Below, one piece after another: positions 31,499 to 39,474 of a DNA stretch of 41,055 bases. A program made the position numbers and the translations under genes. Numbering within the stretch: position 1 is the first letter of the stretch; each line of letters starts with the position of its first letter. This DNA comes from DUAL01 sp964478325 (GTDB lineage: Bacteria > Bacteroidota > Bacteroidia > Flavobacteriales > BACL11): positions 1 through 41,055 of the forward strand of contig CAYZIA010000002.1 of assembly GCA_964478325.1 (NCBI GenBank). The letters are read 5' to 3'. The notes beneath the pieces were generated by a model. The model ran no database searches and was not told the origin of the DNA. It saw only the letters and a list, made by a program, of their open reading frames with translations.

Positions 31499-32782
31499 AT
31501 GAAAAATAAAAAAGCAATAAGCTTACTTTTTTTGTCTAACATTATTTCTGGTTTTGCACAAGGCATTAGTATGATTGCTATTCCTTGGTATTTTGTAGAA
31601 GTTGTAGGTAGGCCAGAAGTATTTGCTACAGCATACCTATTCATCACTTTTGCTACTTTATTTTGGGGATTATATGCTGGAACATTAATTGACAGATACT
31701 CTAGGAGAAACCTTTTTATTCTCATAAATTTAGTTTGCGGCCTGATTATTGGAACAGTTGCAATTTCAGGATTCTTCAGCAGTAATATGAACGATTTATT
31801 AGTAATTCTAGTATTTGCTACCACCATTTTTAATTACAATGTACATTATCCTAACCTTTATGCTTTCGGACAAGAAATTACTGAAAAAAGCAATTATGGA
31901 AAACTAAATTCTTATATAGAGATTCAGGGACAATCTACTAGTATCTTAGCAGGTGCTTTTGCAGCTTTACTACTTACTGGAACAACAAATAAAAGCATGA
32001 ATTTAGGTGGATTTACTATTCACTTCCCTTTTGAAATTGAACCATGGGGAATACATGAAATATTCTTGATGGATGCTATTACTTATATGATAGTAATCTT
32101 GATCTTTATGCAAATAAAGTATAGCAGAATAGTAACAGATAAAGTAGAAGTTGGCACTTTATTCACCCGACTTAAGAGTGGGATATCTTACTTAAAAAAA
32201 CACCCTCTTATTTTTAGATTTGGGCTCACCTCTTATATGCTTTTTGCATTTCTACTTGTAGAAATTCATATTCTATTACCTGCTTATGTGCATGATTTTT
32301 TGCAAGGGAAGGGGGATATTTACGCCTCAGCTGAAGTTTATTATTCACTTGGAGCAATTTTAGCTGGAGTATTTGTTATTCGTTTTTTCAGGAATAAGAA
32401 CCCGATCTTTGGAATTATTCTTTTAATGCTTATTGTCTCTTTCGCTTTTGCAGGAATGACTTTTATCAAATCACTTGTATACTTTTTTATTGCAAACTTT
32501 ATATTAGGATTAACCAATGCAGGAGTGAGGGTTCTAAGGACTACTTATCTTTTTAATCATATTCCAAACAATATAATGGGTCGAACAAGTTCTGTTTTTA
32601 ACTCTTTGAATATAATGGTTCGTATGTGCTTGATTGGGCTTTTTGCTATACCCTTTTTCCTTACAAATGATAATGTACGTTGGGGATATCTGGTAGGAGC
32701 TGTTATGGTAATTTTAGCAATTATTCCTTTGGTTTTACACTACAAATCTTTAGTGAATCTAGAGAAGAGAAAAAACATTTAG
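31499..32782 (+). CDS. Major facilitator superfamily transporter
   Basis: 427 aa with about 12 membrane helices and the conserved loop GTLIDRYSRRN between helices 2 and 3 (motif A position). The overall form resembles the MFS_3/EntS-like exporters. The start is ATG 31499 (MKNKKAISLLFLSN), the first residue compatible with the promoter box just upstream; an earlier in-frame ATG at 31427 lies inside recX and upstream of the box. Substrate not evident. It converges on RNase G, overlapping by 4 bases. Confidence 0.85.
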   Translation: MKNKKAISLLFLSNIISGFAQGISMIAIPWYFVEVVGRPEVFATAYLFITFATLFWGLYAGTLIDRYSRRNLFILINLVCGLIIGTVAISGFFSSNMNDLLVILVFATTIFNYNVHYPNLYAFGQEITEKSNYGKLNSYIEIQGQSTSILAGAFAALLLTGTTNKSMNLGGFTIHFPFEIEPWGIHEIFLMDAITYMIVILIFMQIKYSRIVTDKVEVGTLFTRLKSGISYLKKHPLIFRFGLTSYMLFAFLLVEIHILLPAYVHDFLQGKGDIYASAEVYYSLGAILAGVFVIRFFRNKNPIFGIILLMLIVSFAFAGMTFIKSLVYFFIANFILGLTNAGVRVLRTTYLFNHIPNNIMGRTSSVFNSLNIMVRMCLIGLFAIPFFLTNDNVRWGYLVGAVMVILAIIPLVLHYKSLVNLEKRKNI

Positions 32783-34308
32783 CTCTTTACAATACTATAT
32801 TGAAGGAGGTGTAATCTGTCATCAGGAATAATTTGAATAATTCGCTTGAATTTAAAACTCCATTTCATTCCTTTTGAAAAAATACCCTTATTTATATGGC
32901 TTGCGATAAAAGGATGAGTTGAAATTCTAATCTTTCCATTATCTGATTTTTCAATCAGATTCTTAATCTTATTCTCAATTGTATCTATTAGAAGTAAACT
33001 GGAATCAATTTTGCCATTACCCACGCACATTGGACAATTTTCTCTCGTATCAATATTCATTTCAGGTCGTACTCTTTGTCGTGTGATTTGTATCAACCCA
33101 AACTTTGAAGGCGGCAGAATATTATGTTTTGCTTTATCATCCTGCATGTGCTCTCGCATTTTTTCGAAAAGTAACTTTCTGTTTTTAGCATTATACATGT
33201 CTATAAAATCAACTACAATAATTCCTCCCATATCTCGTAATCTTAACTGACGAGCTACTTCTTCTGCAGCAGCTAGATTAACTAGGAGAGAATTTTCTTC
33301 TTGATCTTTTTTGGCATTTACTTTTTTTCCAGAATTTACATCAATTACATGCATTGCTTCTGTGTGCTCAATCACAAGGTAAATGCCATTTTTCATATTT
33401 ACTATTTTTCCGAAAGCTGATTTTATTTTTTTGGTTACATCAAAATTTTGCAAAATTGGATTTTTAGATTTATAAAGTTTTAATATTTTTTCTTGCTCAG
33501 GAGAGATACTCATCAAATAATCTTTAAGCTCCAAATACAATTCTTTATCATTTACATATATACTATTAAATCTTGCATTTAAAATATCTCTTAAAATAGC
33601 GGTAGAACGATTAAGTTCTTTCAAAATAATATGTGGTGCTTGTGCATTTTTAAGTTCTTTAAAAACGCTCTGCCACCTTTTATATAGCGTCTTTAAATTA
33701 GAGTCTAGCTCAATTACTTTTTTGCCTTTTGCAACTGTGCGGAGAATTACTCCAAAACCTTCTGGCTTTATGCTTTTTAGCAAGCGTTTTAATCGTACTT
33801 TCTCTTGTTGCGATCTTATTTTGTTAGAGAGGGATATTTTTTTGGAAAACGGGAGTAATATCAAATTTCTTCCTGCTATAGATATTTCGGCATTTAATCT
33901 TGGCCCTTTTGAAGAGATTGCTTCTTTGGATACTTGCACTAAAATCTGATCTCCAGATTTCAGGACATCTGTAATTAGTCCTGATTTCTCAATTTCTTTT
34001 TCTTTTCTGAAATTCTTTAATGAAGCTGTATTGCTTTTATTAGAGATTACTTTTTCTGTAAATTTCTTGTAAGAATTTACATTAGGGCCAAGGTCTTGAT
34101 AATGTAAAAACCCATCTTTCTCATGCCCTACATTTACGAAAGCAGCATTTAATCCTGGGACTATTTTTTTTACTTTTCCTAAATATATATCGCCAACTGA
34201 GTAGGTGTTATTATTGCTCTCTTTATGAAGCTCAATAAGGCGTTTGTCTCGCAAAAGTGCGATTACTACCTCAGATGGCCTTGAATCGATTATAAGTTCG
34301 AAATTCAT
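32779..34308 (-). CDS. rng: Ribonuclease G/E family endoribonuclease
   Basis: Single-strand endonuclease acting in rRNA maturation and mRNA decay. 509 aa, RNase G-like length without the long E-type scaffold. S1 domain from about residue 38 (VGDIYLGKVKKIVPGLNAAFVNVG; hallmarks GDIYLGKV and NAAFVNVG). Magnesium-site aspartates lie in HVIDVNSG and VVDFIDM. The Zn-link is CPMCVGNG (CPxCxGxG). Last gene of the HU-COX24-like-rng unit. Confidence 0.95.
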   Translation of the reverse strand: MNFELIIDSRPSEVVIALLRDKRLIELHKESNNNTYSVGDIYLGKVKKIVPGLNAAFVNVGHEKDGFLHYQDLGPNVNSYKKFTEKVISNKSNTASLKNFRKEKEIEKSGLITDVLKSGDQILVQVSKEAISSKGPRLNAEISIAGRNLILLPFSKKISLSNKIRSQQEKVRLKRLLKSIKPEGFGVILRTVAKGKKVIELDSNLKTLYKRWQSVFKELKNAQAPHIILKELNRSTAILRDILNARFNSIYVNDKELYLELKDYLMSISPEQEKILKLYKSKNPILQNFDVTKKIKSAFGKIVNMKNGIYLVIEHTEAMHVIDVNSGKKVNAKKDQEENSLLVNLAAAEEVARQLRLRDMGGIIVVDFIDMYNAKNRKLLFEKMREHMQDDKAKHNILPPSKFGLIQITRQRVRPEMNIDTRENCPMCVGNGKIDSSLLLIDTIENKIKNLIEKSDNGKIRISTHPFIASHINKGIFSKGMKWSFKFKRIIQIIPDDRLHLLQYSIVKS

Positions 34309-34344
34309 GGCTAGTATAATTATTTGTTAATAGAAAAAATAAAC

Positions 34345-34434
34345 TTACTTACTTTTATGTCTATTTTTTCTCAAACGCTTTTTACGTTTGTGAGTAGCCA
34401 TCTTATGTCTTTTTCTTTTTTTCCCGCTTGGCAT
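34345..34434 (-). CDS. 29-aa basic COX24/mS38-like ribosome-associated protein
   Basis: ATG 34434 to TAA 34345. The product starts MPSGKKRKRHKMATHKRKKR and ends RLRKNRHKSK: 29 residues, about two thirds Lys, Arg or His, and no acidic residue. As I recall, near-identical peptides are found across Bacteroidota between HU and rng and carry the AURKAIP1/COX24 C-terminal domain, related to mitochondrial mS38 and likely a small-subunit ribosomal protein. The extreme basicity and size agree. It lies 36 bases before rng and 48 bases after HU. Confidence 0.88.
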   Translation of the reverse strand: MPSGKKRKRHKMATHKRKKRLRKNRHKSK

Positions 34435-34482
34435 TTTATAATATTTTAATTTCTTTTATTCAGAATTTTCTTCTGATTTTTT

Positions 34483-34767
34483 TTACTTAAGGCTTTCTTT
34501 TACCTGTTTTACAAATACTTTTGCAGGTTTAAAAGCTGGAATATGGTGCGCAGGGATAATAATAGTAGTGTTTTTGGATATATTTCTTCCTGTTTTTTCT
34601 GCTCTCTTTTTTGGATTAAATGTTCCAAATCCTCTTAAAAAAACAGGTTGATTGCTGGAAATAGAAGATTTCACCTCTGCCATAAACGCTTCAACTACTG
34701 CAAGTGCTGTCACTTTTTCTATACCTGTTTTATCTGAAATCTTACTTACTATCTCTGCTTTTGTCAT
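34483..34767 (-). CDS. HU family DNA-binding protein
   Basis: 94 aa nucleoid protein binding and bending DNA as a dimer. Full HU/IHF fold: MTKAEIVSKISDKTGIEK at the start, FLRGFGTFNPKKRAEKTGRN (the FGTF motif and the beginning of the DNA-binding arm), and IPAHHIPAFKPAKVF at the end. PAHHIPAFKP is typical of Bacteroidota HU paralogues. A -7 box (34837 to 34830) gives a leader of about 55 bases. Confidence 0.95.
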   Translation of the reverse strand: MTKAEIVSKISDKTGIEKVTALAVVEAFMAEVKSSISSNQPVFLRGFGTFNPKKRAEKTGRNISKNTTIIIPAHHIPAFKPAKVFVKQVKESLK

Positions 34768-34829
34768 TCTTTTTTATTTTTTTGATATTAATATAAATAT
34801 TTTTATTCTTGTTTGTTTTTATAAAGATG

Positions 34830-34837
34830 CAAATATA
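34830..34837 (-). promoter_or_regulatory. HU operon promoter -7 box
   Basis: Reads TATATTTG on the minus strand, a full consensus match, about 63 bases before ATG 34767. The leader is AT-rich with long T runs on the plus strand. Confidence 0.45.
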
Positions 34838-34911
34838 TCAACTATTTTTGAATGATGAAACACATCATTATCTCTTTTTTTATGAATTATTAGTTTAATT
34901 TTCAGTATTTT

Positions 34912-35955
34912 ATGAACTTTTCTCAGCAAATATTGGAGTGGTATGGGGAAAACAAAAGAAATTTACCTTGGCGCAATAGTAAAGATCCTTATAAAATATG
35001 GCTTTCTGAAATTATTTTACAGCAAACAAAGGTAGTGCAAGGGCTTCCATTTTACAATAAGTTTATTCTTGCTTTTCCAACTATCAATGATTTAGCAAAT
35101 GCAACAGAAAATGAAGTCTTAAATTTATGGCAAGGGTTAGGTTATTATTCTAGAGCAAGAAATATGCATTTTACGGCAAAGGAGATTACAGAGAAATACA
35201 ATGGAACTTTTCCAAATGATTATAAAACAATCTTAAAACTGAAAGGAATTGGCACATATACAGCAGCTGCTATTTCTTCTTTTGCATTTAATCTGCTCTT
35301 TGCTGTGGTTGATGGAAATGTTGTTCGGATTTTAAGTCGATACTTTGGCATTCCTACTGCTTTTGATAGTGCAAAGGGCAAAAAAGAGTTTCAACTTTTA
35401 GCACAAAAACTACTTATTAAAGAAGATGTAGCAGAATATAATCAAGCAATAATGGAGTTTGGGGCTTTGCAATGTGTACCAAAATCTCCAAATTGTAACG
35501 TTTGTCCTTTGCAAAATAGTTGTTTTGCTTTTAGTAATAATTTGCTTTCATATTTTCCAAAAAAGAAAAAGAAGATCCAAATCAGAAAAAGGTATTTTGA
35601 ATTCTTAATCATTTCAGAAAAGGAAAAAATACTAATTCAAAAAAGAAGAAATGGAATCTGGAAGGGGCTTTATCAATTTCCACTTATTGAAAATACGGAA
35701 GAAAAATCGAAGAAAGAGATTTGTGATTCAAAAGATTGGGAAGATTTATTTAAAGGAATTACCGTAAATATCATTAAAATATCTCCTAGAATAAAATACC
35801 AACTCACCCATCAAACTATTTTTGCTCAGTTTTGGCATATTGATTCAAAAATTCTAACTAATAAAAATATAATCTCTATTCAAAAAAAAGATTTTAAGAA
35901 CTATCCAATTCCAAGATTATTAGAAAAATATCTTAAAAAGATTGGAATGATATAG
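34912..35955 (+). CDS. mutY: A/G-specific adenine glycosylase
   Basis: Removes adenine paired with 8-oxoguanine. 347 aa. Catalytic Glu33 in LSEIILQQTKV, helix-hairpin-helix LKGIGTYTAAAI (110-121), catalytic Asp134 in VVDGNVVRILSR, 4Fe-4S cluster Cys188-x6-Cys195-x2-Cys198-x5-Cys204, and a C-terminal NUDIX-like recognition domain (ILIQKRRNGIWKGLYQFP). All key residues present. The ssb promoter lies within its last codons. Confidence 0.97.
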   Translation: MNFSQQILEWYGENKRNLPWRNSKDPYKIWLSEIILQQTKVVQGLPFYNKFILAFPTINDLANATENEVLNLWQGLGYYSRARNMHFTAKEITEKYNGTFPNDYKTILKLKGIGTYTAAAISSFAFNLLFAVVDGNVVRILSRYFGIPTAFDSAKGKKEFQLLAQKLLIKEDVAEYNQAIMEFGALQCVPKSPNCNVCPLQNSCFAFSNNLLSYFPKKKKKIQIRKRYFEFLIISEKEKILIQKRRNGIWKGLYQFPLIENTEEKSKKEICDSKDWEDLFKGITVNIIKISPRIKYQLTHQTIFAQFWHIDSKILTNKNIISIQKKDFKNYPIPRLLEKYLKKIGMI

Positions 35956-35972
35956 CTATTTTACTATATTTG
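35942..35972 (+). promoter_or_regulatory. ssb promoter
   Basis: TTG (35942-35944), 20 bases, TATATTTG (35965-35972), matching both elements of the Bacteroidota consensus. It starts inside the end of mutY and lies 22 bases before ATG 35995, so ssb-gldE-gldD can be transcribed independently of mutY. Confidence 0.68.
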
Positions 35973-35994
35973 TTAATCACTAAAAATATTTATT

Positions 35995-36417
35995 ATGGCA
36001 GGTGTAAATAAAGTAATTTTAATTGGAAATTTAGGGAAAGACCCTGAAGTAAGATATTTAGATAGTGGGGTTGCAGTTGCAAACTTTTCATTGGCAACTA
36101 CCGAAAACTACAAAAACAAAGAAGGAGAAAGAGTGAGCCAAACCGAATGGCATAACATTGTGCTGTGGAGAGGGTTGGCAGAAGTGGCTGAAAAGTGGTT
36201 GAAAAAAGGATCTTCCGTTTATGTTGAAGGTAAGATAAGGAATCGAAAATGGGAGGATAAAGAAGGAAATACCAGATATACCACTGAAATTTTAGGTGAT
36301 AATATAACTATGTTGGGTAAGAAAAATGATAATGCAAGTGATAACCCTGAAAGTATAGTCCCCACAGCTGAAGAAAATATTCCGAAAGCAGAAAAAGGAG
36401 ACGATTTACCTTTTTAA
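35995..36417 (+). CDS. ssb: Single-stranded DNA-binding protein
   Basis: 140 aa. OB fold in residues 1-~105 (MAGVNKVILIGNLGKDPEVRY, given by hallmarks VILIGNLGKDPE and WHNIVLW), a short flexible linker, and the conserved acidic tip DDLPF that recruits partner proteins. Followed by gldE after 22 bases. Confidence 0.96.
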   Translation: MAGVNKVILIGNLGKDPEVRYLDSGVAVANFSLATTENYKNKEGERVSQTEWHNIVLWRGLAEVAEKWLKKGSSVYVEGKIRNRKWEDKEGNTRYTTEILGDNITMLGKKNDNASDNPESIVPTAEENIPKAEKGDDLPF

Positions 36418-36439
36418 AATAAGTTAAACTCAAACAAAA

Positions 36440-37771
36440 TTGGAAGAAGAATTTAGTTCGCTTTTACTTAGCAACTTTTTTGAGATCACATTACAGCCAA
36501 TATCGTTAGGTATTGTTTTTATTTTATTAGTGATTATATTATTATTATTTTGTTCGGCACTAATCTCCGGTTCTGAAGTCGCTTATTTTTCTCTTTCACC
36601 TAATGATGTAGAAAATTTAAATGAGGATAAATCTAAAAGAGCATTACTTGCCTTAAAACTGCTTGAAAATCCTAATAAACTTTTAGCAACCATCTTGATT
36701 TCAAACAATTTTATCAATATTGCTATTATTATTTTAGCTTCTTTTTTTACTTCACAACTTCTTGTATTTCCAGAAGATTCAATATTAGAATTTCTAATTC
36801 AGGTAGTGGTTATTACTTTTTTGATAGTCCTTTTTGGAGAAATCACGCCAAAAGTCTATGCCAATAAAAATGCCCTTTGGTTCAGTAAAATAATGAGCAA
36901 TCCTTTAAATATTAGTAACAAAGTTTTCTCTCCACTTAGCCTTATACTTACTTCAAGTACTGTTATTATTGATAAAAGATTAAAACAGAAAAAGGAAGTA
37001 ATTTCCATGGATGAAATAGCAGAGGCAGTAGAACTTACTACGGAAAGAAATAAAAATGAAGAAGAGCAAAAAATATTAAAAAGCATTGTAGAATTTAGTA
37101 GCATTGATGTAAAAGAAATAATGAAGTCAAGAGTAGATGTAATTGCTATTGAGCAAGATTTACTTTTTGAAAAAGTGATTGAATTAGTAGTTAATTCTGG
37201 TTTCTCAAGGATTCCTGTTTTTAAAGAAAATTTTGATATGGTAAAAGGAATCTTATATGTAAAGGATTTGATTCCACACATTGAAAAAGATCAAGATTTT
37301 AAGTGGCAAGATTTGATTCGTTCTGCTTATTTTGTTCCTGAAACAAAAATGATTAGTGATTTACTTAAAGAATTTCAGGAGAAGAAAATACATTTAGCAA
37401 TAGTAGTAGATGAATATGGAGGAACTTCTGGGATTGTAACTTTGGAAGATATTTTAGAAGAAATTGTTGGAGATATCACGGATGAATTTGATGATGATGA
37501 AAATTTCTTTTCCATTCTAGATGAGCATAGTTTTATTTTTGAAGGAAAAATTTCATTGAATGATTTTTTGAAGACCATAAAAGGAGAAACTGATTATTTT
37601 GATGATGTAAAAGGAGATGCTGACACATTAGCTGGCCTTGTTTTAGAACTAAAAGGCGGAATCCCAAATAAAGGAGAAATTATCAAATTCAATCCTTACA
37701 CTTTCATTATTGAATCTTCTGACAAACGAAAAATAAATAGAATTAAAGTCCAAATTCAAAAAGATGAATAA
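36440..37771 (+). CDS. gldE: Gliding motility-associated protein GldE (CNNM/CBS/CorC type)
   Basis: 443 aa membrane protein. CNNM-like membrane domain (about 20-190, with ISGSEVAYFSLSP), two CBS domains (IMKSRVDVIAI near 225 and IHLAIVVDEYGGTSGIVTLEDILEEIVGDI, hallmark VVDEYGGTSGIVTLED), and a C-terminal CorC/HlyC domain (about 355-440). General relatives transport Mg2+ or other cations. The name GldE rests on its place between ssb and gldD. The only workable start is TTG 36440; no ATG precedes the first helix. The 3' end overlaps gldD by 8 bases. Confidence 0.88.
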   Translation: MEEEFSSLLLSNFFEITLQPISLGIVFILLVIILLLFCSALISGSEVAYFSLSPNDVENLNEDKSKRALLALKLLENPNKLLATILISNNFINIAIIILASFFTSQLLVFPEDSILEFLIQVVVITFLIVLFGEITPKVYANKNALWFSKIMSNPLNISNKVFSPLSLILTSSTVIIDKRLKQKKEVISMDEIAEAVELTTERNKNEEEQKILKSIVEFSSIDVKEIMKSRVDVIAIEQDLLFEKVIELVVNSGFSRIPVFKENFDMVKGILYVKDLIPHIEKDQDFKWQDLIRSAYFVPETKMISDLLKEFQEKKIHLAIVVDEYGGTSGIVTLEDILEEIVGDITDEFDDDENFFSILDEHSFIFEGKISLNDFLKTIKGETDYFDDVKGDADTLAGLVLELKGGIPNKGEIIKFNPYTFIIESSDKRKINRIKVQIQKDE

Positions 37772-38366
37772 AACAATTCTTATTTTAATAAGCATTTCAT
37801 TACTTAGCTGTAGAGAAAATTACACTCCAAAACCAAGAGGATTTTTCAAACTTTCTTTTCTAGAAAAACAGTTTCAACAATACACTCAAGATTGCCCTTT
37901 TACTTTTCAATTCCCCTCTTATTCAAAGATTCAAGACCTAGAAAAAGATTGTTTCTTCAATCTGAATTTTCCTAATTATAGAGCAAAGTTGCATATCAGT
38001 TATTTTTCCATAAACGGAAATTTGTATCAACATACTGAGGAATCTAGAACACTTGCCTACAAACATAGTATAAAGGCAAATACCATAAGCGAACAGGTTT
38101 TTATTAATAAAAAAAATAAGGTTTTTGGATTGATTTATGATTATCAGGGAACAACTGCAACTGCTTTGCAATTTTACTTAACAGATAGCACAAATCATTT
38201 CTTTAGAGGTGCTCTTTATTTTGATACAGAGATTAATGATTCTATTTTGCCTGTTTCTAATTTTTTGCAAGAAGATATTAAATTCCTTATTGAGAGTTTT
38301 CAGTGGAGAGGTATAACAGACGAAAAGCAGAAAGAAAAACTAATATTGCAAAAAATTGATGAATAA
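37764..38366 (+). CDS. gldD: Gliding motility lipoprotein GldD
   Basis: 200 aa lipoprotein: lipobox SLLSC with Cys at residue 16. The mature start YTPKPRGFFKLSF is characteristic of GldD, as are CPFTFQFPSYS and the NLNFP stretch. In F. johnsoniae GldD is required for gliding and supports type IX secretion. The gene is translationally coupled to gldE (8-base overlap). Its last 80 bases overlap the convergent heme A synthase gene, an unusually long shared end. Confidence 0.9.
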   Translation: MNKTILILISISLLSCRENYTPKPRGFFKLSFLEKQFQQYTQDCPFTFQFPSYSKIQDLEKDCFFNLNFPNYRAKLHISYFSINGNLYQHTEESRTLAYKHSIKANTISEQVFINKKNKVFGLIYDYQGTTATALQFYLTDSTNHFFRGALYFDTEINDSILPVSNFLQEDIKFLIESFQWRGITDEKQKEKLILQKIDE

Positions 38367-39288
38367 TTGCAACATGAATTTGCACTCTTAAAAGCAAAGT
38401 GCTAATACCTAGGATAATTTGAAAAACTACCAAAGAAAATAATAATCTTCCTTCCATTCTCAGATTTGTGTATTGTGTTTTTTTAAAGGTTTGAAACGCA
38501 ATAATAGCTAGTATCCACGCAAAAAGCCGATGAAATGCTTGTATATCAAAGCCATTATTTAATAAACTAAAATTATTTGAATCACGAATAGTATATAAAA
38601 ATACTTTCTCAAAATAATTTGAATTTGGTGGCAATAAATATCCTGCTTTTAAACCAGCTGTAAATGCACCATAAATAATCTGAATCAGAAGTAAAATGAT
38701 AAAGCATGTAACAAGATTATTAATTTTCCTGCTTGGAAACTTTTCTTTTTCTTCTACTTCCATAATAATCCAATAGATATAAGCTATCAAAACAAAAGCC
38801 GTAACTAAATGAATTGCTAAACGAAAATGACTAACTGATGGCACATCTACTAAACCGCTTTTTACCATGAACCAACCCAAGAATCCTTGCAAGCTACCAA
38901 GAAGGAAAAGAAAAATCAGTTGTTTCTTTAGTTTCTTATCAAGCCATTGCTTTCTCCAAAAAAGTAAAAAAGGAATGATAAATACCAAGCCAATTAATCG
39001 CCCTAATACTCTGTGAATATACTCCCAGAAAAAAATGGCTTTAAATTCTGACAAAATCATATCCTTATTTATTTTCTGATACTCAGGAAATTGCTGGTAT
39101 TTTGAAAAAGTTTCTTGCCAAGCGGTTTCATTAAGTGGTGGTATGGTGCCCTCTATTAGCTTCCACTCCACCATGGATAGTCCAGAATGGGTAAGCCGAG
39201 TAATACCCCCAATTAATACCATAGCAATTACTAAAAACAAACCGGTATAAAGCCAAAGTGATATTATTTTCTTTTGTCTGGAATTCAT
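38287..39288 (-). CDS. ctaA: Heme A synthase, COX15/CtaA family
   Basis: Converts heme O to heme A for cytochrome c oxidase, so it implies aa3-type respiration. 333 aa with about eight membrane helices. Hallmarks of the COX15 type: GGITRLTHSGLSMVEWKLIEGTIPP (hallmarks GGITRLTHSGLSM and WKLIEGTIPP) and heme-ligand histidines in EYIHRVLGR, HFRLAIHLV, FHRLFAW and IIHQFFA. I start at ATG 39288. A GTG two codons earlier overlaps the -7 box. The predicted promoter leaves 5 bases before the start. Confidence 0.92.
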   Translation of the reverse strand: MNSRQKKIISLWLYTGLFLVIAMVLIGGITRLTHSGLSMVEWKLIEGTIPPLNETAWQETFSKYQQFPEYQKINKDMILSEFKAIFFWEYIHRVLGRLIGLVFIIPFLLFWRKQWLDKKLKKQLIFLFLLGSLQGFLGWFMVKSGLVDVPSVSHFRLAIHLVTAFVLIAYIYWIIMEVEEKEKFPSRKINNLVTCFIILLLIQIIYGAFTAGLKAGYLLPPNSNYFEKVFLYTIRDSNNFSLLNNGFDIQAFHRLFAWILAIIAFQTFKKTQYTNLRMEGRLLFSLVVFQIILGISTLLLRVQIHVAIIHQFFAILVFLSAFRLLYLSTENSQ

Positions 39289-39293
39289 CCACA

Positions 39294-39323
39294 CAAAAAT
39301 AACTAAGCTATCTGTGACGCCAA
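39294..39323 (-). promoter_or_regulatory. ctaA promoter, 5 bases before the start codon
   Basis: On the minus strand: TTG (39323-39321), 19 bases, TATTTTTG (39301-39294), a textbook Bacteroidota promoter. Five bases then separate it from ATG 39288, predicting a leaderless or nearly leaderless mRNA. Confidence 0.68.
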
Positions 39324-39474
39324 TTATTTTTATGGAGAAATTATAAAAAACTATTTAATACTCATTTTTTGGAAAATATTTGGAGAATCTAGGATGAAAA
39401 AAACATACTTTTTTCTCAAATTTTGTATGCTAATATTATTCTTTGTGGGATATCCTTAGTGAATAAGAAAAGAA

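Noticed and set aside
31464..31517. Upstream start for recX
   Set aside because: It would run through the MFS promoter and start codon, and the recX -7 box lies downstream of it.
36856..37281. 141-codon frame opposite gldE
   Set aside because: Antisense shadow of a well-supported gene; Ser/Ile-rich composition is typical of a reverse-complement artefact.
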